Assembly (NCBI RefSeq): GCF_018294505.1
Contig: NC_057800.1
Span: forward strand, 470,872,955-470,936,954
Source of the DNA: Triticum aestivum
Lineage: Eukaryota > Streptophyta > Magnoliopsida > Poales > Poaceae
Length of the DNA: 64,000 bases
Reading direction: 5' to 3'
In this document: in pieces, positions 54,949 to 64,000 of the stretch
Layout of the letters: each line of letters opens with the position of its first letter
Position numbering within the stretch: the first letter of the stretch is position 1
Program-made: the position numbers and the translations under genes
Notes under the pieces: generated by a model
The model's database searches: none
Seen by the model: the letters and a program-made list of their open reading frames with translations, nothing else
What the model was told of the DNA's origin: nothing

Positions 54949-57900
54949 TGTCACATCCCTAGTTCTGGTATGCTCAAGGCTAGCTAGTCATTTGTGCATC
55001 ATGTTTAAATTCCATTTAATTTGAAATGAGGATTTGTGAAACCCTCAGAATCATTTTTGGAAATGACCTAAATAAAAATTGCTCCAAAAACGTCCAAGAA
55101 AATGTTCATGTTGCTCTCTGAAAATATTGGTCAGAGGTAAAATTCAAACAAATATTTTAGGAGCTCATGGATATTTATTTTTGGCCATTTGGATTAATCC
55201 GATAATTATTTGCATTGGATATATATATGTCATATATATAATATATGTCCAAAAATTATGCCATTTGTTGAGGAGCTCTGGAATAATATAGTTAGCTCCT
55301 GCAAAAATTGGCATAAGGTAATAAAATGATTTAATATTTTACTTAAATCAAAACAAATGTCAGAAAATTAGAAAACAGAAATAAAAAGGGATACTTACCT
55401 GGGCCTCCTCCCTGTGCAGCCCAGCAGCAGCCAGCGCCGGCCCAGCCCACTGGCCCCCTCCTTTGTCGTCTTCCTCCCCGACAGGAGGACGGGCGCGTGC
55501 CCGACGAGCGCGCGCTCCGCCGCGCCACGCCACCTCCCTCTCTGCCTGCCTGCCCTCTCCTCTCCTCGTCTGGATGCCCCGGAGACGCCATGCAGCTACC
55601 CCGACCTCTCTCGCACTCTCTCTCGTTCCTCCCCCCTCCTCTGCTCTCTCTCTCGCGCGCAGCCGAGCGGAGCTCATCGCCGCCGTCCACCGTAGTCGTA
55701 GCCACCGCCTCCCCCTCGCCTCTCCGACATGCGCACAAGCTCCGCCACGACTCCCTCGTCCTCTCCGTCAAGCCACAAGACGCCGGACGCCCCGTGGAGC
55801 CGTCGCCGTCGCCTTCATCACCTCCGGCCGCCGCAGATCGCCATCACCGTCGATTCGCCGCACGCAGGACGTCCCCGAGCACACTGGCCTGCTCGGCGAG
55901 TCCGCCGTGAGCCCCTCTTCCTTTCCCCTCACCTCTCTCTCTCTCGCGTGCCCTGTAGCCGCTGCCCCGCAAGCGCCCGAAGCCGCCGTCCGCCATGGCC
56001 GGCGAGCTCCGTGCCCCCGAGCACCTCCGCCTCGCGTAGTAGCTCCGACGTGCTCCTGCTGCCTCGTAGGTACCGCATGTGCTCTCCGTTCGCTCGAACG
56101 CGAGCTGCAGCCCCACGCCCGCGCTATCCCAAACTCCGGCCGCCGCCGAAGTCGACCCTGCGCTCGACTCAGGCCACGCCTCACCCTCCCCCCTGCCACC
56201 GTTGGATGCGCACGAGCCCCAGCTCCTCGTAGATGGGCTCGGCCATCGATTTAATCGCCGCAGCCGCCGTTCCGATCAGCGCCGCCGCGTCTGTGTGCTC
56301 GCCGGCGTTGAACTCCAGTGAGATGGCGTGGCCCGCCATTAGCAGCTAACAGCCCGCTTAGTTAACCCCCTGACATTGACGCGTGGGCCATGCCCTGTTT
56401 AGTTTAGGTGTTAGTTTAGTTAGCTCTAATTAACTCAGTTGTCTCTCTGACAGTGGGCCCCAGCGCCACTAATCCTTTAGTTAGGATTAAACTAACCCTG
56501 TTTAACCCCCTGTCACTGACGTGTGGACCCCACACATCAGGTTTGACCAGTCAGCGTTGTTGACTTGCTGACGCAAGCATGACGCAGTGCTGACGCAATT
56601 ATTTATTTTCTGGATTTAAAATAAATCAGGAAATTCCAGAAAATGTTTTAAACTTCAAAAATTCATAGAAATTCAACCGTAGCTCAGATTGAAATAATTT
56701 ATATATGAAAAATTATCTGAAAAATGTAATCTTTCCATCTGTACTAGTTTCATGCATGACAAACCAACTTATACATGCTGTATATGAGAAAACACATTAT
56801 GGCATTTATAAGAGCTTACTTTGGAGATGCATTTGAGCTTTTGGTTCAAATGGACTTCAAACCAAATGAATACTAGTTGCATTAGCTCAAACAACATCAC
56901 ATCTTCATGCCATGTTCATGCATCACATTGTTGCATATGTTTGTGTATTGATTGCCGACACTGTTCCTTCTCGATAGGTCCTGCTCCGGAGTCTGTTCCA
57001 GAGTACCTGTCTATGAAGCAGTGCCTCCTTTGTTGATCTACCAGGCAAGCAAACCCCCTTGTTCATTCCGATACAATCCTACTCTCTCGCTCCTGCTCTC
57101 AGTTATTGCATTAGGACAACAACGATTCATCTGCTACTTTGTGCTGCGGTAGTTGAACCCATTCCTCTGCATGACCTATCATTGCCACAGTAAATAGTTG
57201 AAACCCACTAGCATGTGTAGGAGTTGATTGAGCCATGTTGTGTTCCTACCATGCTATGCCTGCTATTGCTTAGAGTTGTGTCAGGTCTGATTCATTGGGA
57301 ATGAATTGGAGTGTTACGATATGTTTTGGTGCTGAGAGTTAAGTGTGTGAACACGATTTGGTAAACGTAGCGGTGAGAGGCCATGTAGGAGTACATGGTG
57401 GGTTGTCTCACTGGAACCGTCCTTAAGCACTGAGTTCTATGTATGTTGTCCAATGACTCGATACTACCACACATTGGGCTCCGGGCGCTCCAAGCCCTCT
57501 CGACTTATTAACCAACTTGATCTCTGTCCAGGAGTCGCAACTAGTTTCTGGTGTTTGTAGGTAGTGTTAGTAGTCTACCAAGTGGCACCCGGCCAGGTGG
57601 GCTTGGGACAGACTAGGCACAAGTGGCACGGTGTACCAAGCGTAGATCCATCCGGCGAGGTGGGCTTGGGAACCCTGCACACATCGTTTGGGGCCGTGAG
57701 TGAAACCCCGGCCGGATCTCCTTGCGGATGGAACCCGAATAGGCGATAAACCTGGACTAGAGTCTTGTGTGGTTAGTCAGGTCGTGGCCGACACCCTCGC
57801 CAGGCTTCCGCTTGAAGGTTGCCGAGATACATGACGTGTACATGGCGGTAAGTGGCGAGAGCGTGTGTGAAGAAGTACACCCCTGCAGGGTTAACATGAT

Positions 57901-59089
57901 CTATTCGAATAGCCGGGTCCGCGGTTATGGACTTCTTGGATGCTTACATGGTACATAGACAACTTGAAGTGGATACTCTAAAATGCTCAAGACAAGTGTG
58001 AGTGCTATGGATGGCCTTCTCGTAGGGAGACGGGGATGAATCCATAGTAGTGTATTGTGTGGTGATTAGTGGACTCGTGTGCGCCATATCACCTCAAGAG
58101 TTTCTGGTAGTCGTAGAACAGGATAGCCACAGAGTCAAAGCTGGCTTGCTGCAACTAAACCCCACATTACCTTCTTGATACAAATGCATGTATGATAGGA
58201 TCTGATGTAAGTCTTGCTGAGTACCTTTGTACTCATGTTGCTTTATTTATGTTTTTGCAGCGGAGACTTCGGTCTTACTAGTGTTCTCGTGGACTTCGAC
58301 AAGTAGCTTGTACCTCAGCTACGATCTTGATCGGACGTTGTAGATAGTCAGGCTTTCAGCCTTTTTCATTTATAGATGTCTGTACTCAGACATGTAATGC
58401 TTCCGTTTGTTGCTTGATTGCTCTGAATGTTGGGTCATGTGACCCCTGTTTGTAATAAATGCTATGATGGCTCTTCTGAGCCTTTATCTATATGAGTTGT
58501 TGAGTTATGCTGTGATGCCATGTTGTACAGCACATACTTGCATGTTATGCGTACGTGTAATGTGTATTGCTATGTGTGGGATCTGACTATCTAGTTGTTT
58601 ATCCTTAGTAGTCTCTCTTACCGGGAAATGTCTCCTAGTGTTTCCTCTGAGCCCTGGTAGCTTGCTACTGCTCCGGAACACTTAGGCTGGCCGGCATGTG
58701 TCCTTCTTCGTTCCTGTGTCTGTCCCTTCGGGGAAATGTCACGCGATGAATACCGGAGTCCTGTTAGCCCGCTACAGCCCGGTTCACCGGAGTCCTGTTA
58801 GCCCAGTGCTACAGCCTGGATTCACTCGCTGATGACCGACACGTTCGATGCTGGGTCATGGATGCCTGTCCCTGTAAGTTAGTGCCACTTTGGGTTTACG
58901 ACTAGCCATGTCAGCCCGGGCTCCTTATCATATGGATGCTAGCGACACTGTCATATACGTGTGCCAAAAGACGCAAACGGTCCCGGGCAAAGGTAAGGCG
59001 ACACCCGTGGGGATACCGTGCGTGAGGCCGCAAAGTGATATGAGGTGTTACATGCTAGATCGATGTGGCATTGAGTCGGGGTCCTGACA
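54949..59089 (+). repeat. Element H 5' LTR (4,141 bp)
   Basis: TGTCACATCCC to GGGTCCTGACA. Contains a GC-rich leader-like zone (55440-56330), the block shared with F and G at 57876-57943, and a short direct repeat (CCGGAGTCCTGTTAGCCC at 58753 and 58787, period 34). The open frames in the GC-rich zone on both strands have no protein motif. Confidence 0.9.
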
Positions 59090-59093
59090 GCCT

Positions 59094-59105
59094 TGGTATC
59101 AGAGC
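59094..59105 (+). other. Element H primer binding site (initiator tRNA-Met type)
   Basis: TGGTATCAGAGC four bases after the LTR end. Confidence 0.93.
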
Positions 59106-59577
59106 CTGACTGCCTGTAGGATTACCAAGCCAAACTGGTCGAAGTTGAGTCTAGAAATTCTTTAGTTATGTAAGGGAATTGATTGTGGGAAGGAACGTAA
59201 GGATCCTTTTACTCCTTTACCTCATGGCCTTCTGATCTGAGTCGTCCTATCTTTCCTACGGGGTTAAGGAACTAGGCTTTCTCTTCTGTCTATCAGGATC
59301 ACGTGTTACTACTCCGTAGTCCCATAGGATTGGTTGATCAGAGTCATACCCCAGTTTTGAGTATTTCCGGTGTAGTCTGTTTAGTATGATCTCAGAACCT
59401 TGAGTAATGCTGATGAGTATGTTACCACCCCATTTTTAGTAGGATGTCTCATTCTGAGCATTTTACTGCCGTTATGCTGCCGGAATTTCCCTAGGAGTTC
59501 GAGTGATACCAATTCCTTGTCCTACATTCTACAGTCTATAGTTAATGCTGATTCCGTCCCTGGTTTCGTTTCTCAGG
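59106..59577 (+). other. Element H untranslated leader
   Basis: About 470 bases between primer site and gag ATG. No coding motif; it would hold packaging and translation signals, none of which I can point to. Confidence 0.6.
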
Positions 59578-60720
59578 ATGTCATCAAGTTCTATTGTTCG
59601 TAGCCAGAACCATGGAGATGGTAGGGATGAGGATCCTCCCGACCAGCCTTCGTTGGAGAGTTCATGTTAGAAATGGAGAGGAACAAGCGTGAGTCTAACC
59701 GCTTGTTGGCACGTATCGAGGAGAACACCGCACATCGGTTCCAAAAGGTCTGCGACCATTCATGACTTCATTCGCTTGCACCCACCCACCTTTCATCATT
59801 CCATCAAGCCACTCGATGCAGATGACTGGCTCCGTAGCATCACTCATAAGCTGCGTTCCGCGAACGTAGCTAAAGATGACAAGGTCACTTATGCCACATA
59901 CCACCTGGAAGGTCCTGCTAGTCTTTGGTGGCAGAACTATGAGGCTATGCTTCCAGCTGGCCAGATTCCTACCTGGAGGGATTTCACTGAGGCTTTTCGC
60001 GAGCATCACATTCCCCAGGCCCTCCTTGATCGCAAGAGAGAAGAGTTCTGTAGTTTCACCCAGAGTAAGATGGCTGTTGATGCTTACAGCAGAGAGTTCG
60101 AGAACCTTGCCCGCTATGCCACAGAAGAGGTGTCCACGGACGCCAAGAAGCAGGCTAGGTTCCGGAAGGGTCTCAATCCCAAGTTGCGTCGTGATCTCCA
60201 CCTGCATCATTGTGATACATTCCAGGCCCTTGTGAACAAGGCCATCAATGCAGAGACAGCTCACCTCACTTACGAGGAGTCTCGTAAGCACACCCGTGAT
60301 TTGGATCTTCCTCTGGCTCTAGTTCTCAGAAGCGCCGGATTTGGGTTCCAAACTCCGCTCTTCATTCCAGATATGTACCGAGGCCATCTTATGTGGCACC
60401 TCATCCAGTTCAGCAGTATGCTCCACCCAGGCCTATTGGTGGACCGCCTTCCAATGCGGGTCCACATCCTACCTCCAAGATTTGTTACAAGTGCGGAGAG
60501 CCAGGCCACATTGCCCGTATTTGCACTCAGACCAGAGTTGCTCCACCCCAGCCCAAGAAGTCTATTGGCCATGGTAAGCCATCACGCAAGATGATCAGTG
60601 CCAAGTCAGCTCCCACTGAACATGGACATGTGCATCACGTCTCAGCTAAAGACGCTCATGATGATCCAGATGTCGTTCTTGGTACACTCCTTGTTAACTG
60701 TCATCCAGCATCGGTTTGTT
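59578..60720 (+). pseudogene. gag: Element H gag, several frameshifts
   Basis: ATG at 59578 (MSSSSIVRSQNHGDGRDEDP), with a frame change before the conserved core. The core reads HDFIRLHPPTFHHSIKPLDA, DDWLRSITHKLRSANVA, YHLEGPASLWWQNYEAMLP, SREFENLARYATEEVSTDAK and RKGLNPKLRRDLHLHH. Another shift lies near 60300-60390, after which the zinc knuckle CYKCGEPGHIARIC (about 60480-60530) is read in a different frame. A third shift lies just before the protease. Confidence 0.85.
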
Positions 60721-61102
60721 CGATACTGGAGCGTCTCATTCCTTCATTTCTGAAAGCTATGCCCGCTTGCACGACATGTCATTTTGTGATATTCCCTCCC
60801 CGCTACTTATTCAAACTCCTGGATCCAAATGGCAAACTTCTAGGATAAGTTATGGCAATGAAATCCATGTTGACAGACTTGTATTCCTTGCTTCCTTGAT
60901 ATCTCTCAAGTCTTCGGATATTAACATCATCTTGGGTATGGACTGGATGACAGCTCATCATGCCAAGATTGATTGTTTCACCAGATCTGTTCAGCTTACA
61001 CACCCATCTGGCAAGATAGTCACTGTCTCCACTAGAGTTGCAAAGCGTCAGCTCTATTCTCTTAATGCCAGCCCTCTTCCAGACCTTGAAGATATCCGGT
61101 AG
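60716..61102 (+). CDS. Element H protease
   Basis: Aspartic protease with the active-site motif [11 protein letters not shown] and the second signature [17 protein letters not shown]. It is frame-separated from gag and ends at a stop (61100-61102) just before the conserved linker [20 protein letters not shown], which continues in the RT frame. Confidence 0.85.
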   Translation: MFDTGASHSFISESYARLHDMSFCDIPSPLLIQTPGSKWQTSRISYGNEIHVDRLVFLASLISLKSSDINIILGMDWMTAHHAKIDCFTRSVQLTHPSGKIVTVSTRVAKRQLYSLNASPLPDLEDIR

Positions 61103-64000
61103 TCCGTGACTTTCCGGATGTCTTTCCAGAGGAACTGCCAGGTGTTCCACCTGACAGAGATGTAGAGTTCGTCATAGATCTTATCCCAGGAACTGCTCCA
61201 ATCTCTAGGAGACCCTACAAGATGGCACCCTTAGAACTAGCCGAGCTTAAGAAACAACTTGATGAGTCCTTGCAAAAGGGTTTCATCCGTCCCAGTTCTT
61301 CTCCTTGGGCTTGCCCCGTCCTCTTCATCAAGAAGAAGGATGGTACGGACCGGATGGTTGTAGATTATCGTCCCGTTAATTTGGTCACGATAAAGAACAA
61401 ATATCCGCTCCCCAGGATCAACGATCTGTATGATCAGCTCGCTTGATCCTCAGTCTTTTCCAAGATGGATTTGAGGTTAGGTTACCACCAAATCAAAATC
61501 AGAAACGGGGACATCCCCAAGACGACCTTTGTCACTCGTTATGGTCAGTACGAGTACACTGTCATGTCCTTCGGTCTAACCAACGCCCCAGCTACTTTCT
61601 CCCGCTTGATGAACTCGATCTTCATGGAGTACTTAGATAAGTTCGTCGTGGTTTACCTCGATGATATTCTTATTTACTCGAAGAACGAGGAAGAGCATGC
61701 CGAACATCTTAGACTTGTGCTAAAAAAACTCAGAGAGCATCATCTTTACGCCAAGTTCTCCAAGTGTGAATTTTGGTTGCCAGAAGTGACCTATCTAGGC
61801 CACGTGATCTCTGGTAAGGGCATTGCTGTCAATCCCGAGAGAGTTAAGGCCGTTCTTGATTGGACTCCACCTGAATCAGTCAAACAAGTTAGGAGTTTCC
61901 TTAGTCTAGCCAGCTATTGTCGCCGCTTTGTTGAAAACTTCTCCAAAGTAGCCAAACCCCTCACGGAACTTCTCAAGAAAGATAAAAAGTTTGAGTGGTC
62001 CCCACAGTGTGAATACAGTTTTCAGGAACTGAAAAGGCGCCTGACTTCTGCTCCCATACTTGTGCCACCGGATTTCACTAAAGACTTTATTATCTACTGC
62101 GACGCCTCACGACAGGGACTAGGTTGCATTCTTATGCAGGATCGTCATGTGATTGCCTATGCATCTCGACAGTTGCATCCACATGAGGAGAATTATCCTA
62201 CACATGATCTAGAGCTTGCAGCCGTAGTCTATGCACTCAAGACCTGGCGACATTACCTTCTTGGTAAACGTTGCGAGATCTACACCGATCACCAGAGTCT
62301 CAAGTATATCTTCACCCAACCGGATCTGAACCTTAGGCAAAGACGTTGGTTGGAGTTGATCACAGATTATGATCTAGGGATTACCTACACCCCAGGCAAA
62401 GCCAATGTCATGGCTGATGCTCTAAGCCGTAAATCCTATTGCAACAATCTCATGTTGCAGCAAGGCCAACCACTTCTCCATGAGGAATTCTGTAAGCTTA
62501 ATCTTCACATTGCTCCTCACGGATTCCTTTCTACCTTGGTGGCGAAACCTGATCTTGAAGATCGGATTGTCGCTGCTCAAAAGCAAGACACAGGAATTTC
62601 TCGGATCAAGAGAAACATTAAGAAGGGAGTTGGTGGATGTTTCTCTATGGATGATCGTGGTGTTGTTTTCTTTGAGAATCGCTTGGTGGTTCCCAAGAAT
62701 CAACATCTGCGACAATTGATTCTTAAGGAGGCGCATGAATCTCCTCTCACGATTCATCCCGGTAGTACTAAGATGTATCAGGACCTACGCCAGAGGTTCT
62801 GGTGGACTAGGATGAAGAGAGAAATCGCTCAGTTCATTGCTAACTGTGACGTTTGTCGTCGCGTTAAGGCAGAGCATCAAAGACCTGCTGGCACCCTTCA
62901 GCCTTTAGCTATTCCTGAATGGAAATGGGATAAAGTTGGTATGGACTTCATCACCGGCTTTCCCAGGACCAAGAGAGGGAATAACGCTATCTTCGTAGTC
63001 GTTGATCGTCTTTCCAAAGTGGCTCACTTCCTTCCTGTTCGAGAGAGTATCACTGCTAGTCAGCTTGCTGACTTATACATTTCTCGAATAGTGTCACTTC
63101 ATGGTGTTCCACTAGAGATCAATTCAGACCGTGGCAGTCTTTTCACTTCTCATTTCTGGGAGAGTTTCCAAACTGCCATGGGAACCCATCTTTCCTTCAG
63201 TACCGCTTTCCACCCTCAGTCGAGTGGTCAGGTGGAACGGGTCAACCAAATTCTCGAAGACATGCTTAGAGCTTGCGTTATCTCATTCGGTATGGATTGG
63301 GAGAAATGTCTTCCTTTTGCCGAGTTTGCTTATAACAATAGCTATCAATCCAGCCTCAAGAAAGCTCCTTTTGAGGTTCTCTATGGACGAAGATGTCGAA
63401 CACCTTTGAACTGGTCAGAAACCGGTGAAAGACAATTCTTTGGACCGGACATGATCCAGGAGGCAGAAGAGCAAGTTCGCATCATTCGTGAGAATTTGAA
63501 AACAGCCCAGTCTCGTCAAAAGAGCCAGTACGATCGTCATCATAAGGATATGACTTATGAAATTGGCGACAAAGCTTACCTTCGGGTTACTCCTTTGAAG
63601 GGTACCCATCGTTTCGGTATCAAGGGCAAGTTGGCTCCTCGTTACATTGGTCCCTTTCGCATTCTCGCTAAACGAGGAGAGGTTGCCTACCAGTTGGAAC
63701 TACCCCCACATCTTTCTCGAGTTCATGATGTCTTCCACGTCTCTCAACTCAGGCGTTGCTTCTCGGATCCCATCCGCGGAGTGGACCACGAAACGCTTGA
63801 TCTCCAAGATAACCTCACATACCGAGAGTACCCGGTTCGCATTCTTGATCAAGCAGAGCGTGTCACTCGACGTCAGAACATCAAGTTTCTCAAAGTTCAG
63901 TGGTCTCATCATTCCGAGAGAGAAGCTACTTGGGAGCGAGAAGATCGTCTTCGACTGGAGTACCCCGCTTTCTTTCCGTCGACCCCTGAATCTCGGGACG
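61103..64000 (+). pseudogene. pol: Element H pol: RT, RNase H, integrase and chromodomain start, one internal TGA, open to the window end
   Basis: The linker and RT start run to a TGA at 61444-61446 (a Gly is usual after DQLA), then the frame is open to base 64000. [37 protein letters not shown] and catalytic YLDD ([11 protein letters not shown]). RNase [36 protein letters not shown] and [10 protein letters not shown]. Integrase: zinc region ending [11 protein letters not shown], first Asp in GMDFITGFP, second in [13 protein letters not shown], Glu in [13 protein letters not shown]; the triad is intact. After the [10 protein letters not shown] module, [13 protein letters not shown] leads to a chromodomain-like end ([19 protein letters not shown]). 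Of the three pol regions here it is the least damaged. Confidence 0.9.

Larger units (their letters stand above)
54949..64000 (+). mobile_element. Element H: Tekay-type chromovirus, 5' LTR and most of gag-pol, extends beyond the window
   Basis: LTR 54949-59089, primer site, gag, protease, RT, RNase H, integrase and the start of a chromodomain-type C-terminus run to the last base. It is the innermost, so latest, of the insertions at this end (H in Copia in F in D). Left target-site bases are AATCA (54944-54948). Confidence 0.92.

Noticed and set aside
55463..56254. Open frame of 263 codons in the GC-rich part of the element H LTR
   Set aside because: The protein is a Ser/Arg/Pro-rich low-complexity string and overlapping frames on both strands are equally open. 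It is the LTR leader zone, not a gene.
50025..59105. TGGTATCAGAGC sites as possible tRNA genes
   Set aside because: They are 12-base primer binding sites next to LTR ends. No cloverleaf is formed around them.
1..64000. CRISPR arrays, bacterial operons or ribosome binding sites
   Set aside because: The window is plant repetitive DNA; the only regular repeats are the LTRs, microsatellites and tandem units described.

Overview
This 64 kb window is a dense nest of LTR retrotransposons. I found no host single-copy gene, rRNA gene or tRNA gene. The element types, LTR signatures and nesting point to intergenic DNA of a large grass genome, most likely Triticeae (wheat, Aegilops, barley or rye). Names such as Fatima-like or Sabrina-like are recalled from memory and are tentative. 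Lineage calls (Tat, Athila, Tekay, Copia) rest on protein motifs visible here.

Layout, left to right. Element A (about 1-26935, + strand, 5' end outside the window) is a non-autonomous Tat-type Ty3/Gypsy copy. It has gag and protease on +, a spliced gene on the opposite strand, and a 3' LTR at 26463-26935. Two elements sit inside its gag-protease frame. Element B (811-13872, - strand, LTRs of 485 and 484 bp, TSD CCAGG) is a full-length Tat-type element with gag, protease, RT, RNase H and integrase on - and a five-exon gene on +. Element C (14504-21800, - strand, LTRs about 957 bp, TSD GTATT/GTATC) is non-autonomous, with a gag remnant on - and another opposite-strand gene on +. Element E (about 26936-38466, +) is an Athila-type element that has lost its 5' part; a 4.2 kb solo LTR (G, 31194-35398, TSD CTCCC) lies inside it. 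E's 3' LTR lies against the gag of element D (38472-47589, - strand), a relative of A arranged as gag fragment, LTR, opposite-strand gene and second gag, which looks like an LTR-mediated tandem. Element F (from 47590, Tekay-type) interrupts D, a Copia element (from 52687) interrupts F, and element H (54949 to the window end, Tekay-type chromovirus with a 4.1 kb LTR) interrupts the Copia gag.

How the parts relate. Elements A, B, C and D share a two-strand design: gag(-pol) on one strand, and between it and the 3' LTR a separately promoted, intron-containing gene on the other strand. That protein has an N-terminal domain resembling the Pfam 'putative gypsy type transposon' family (PF04195/Transposase_28), a charged middle, a coiled coil and a helical C-terminus. 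In B this gene can be read without any stop across five exons with consensus splice sites, although B's gag-pol carries several stops and frameshifts and an integrase active-site substitution. That contrast is the most interesting point in the window.

The other standouts are a 50-70 nt block shared by the otherwise different LTRs of F, G and H, tandem TGACGTCA repeats in the B opposite-strand promoter, and extra coiled-coil ORFs in E and F.
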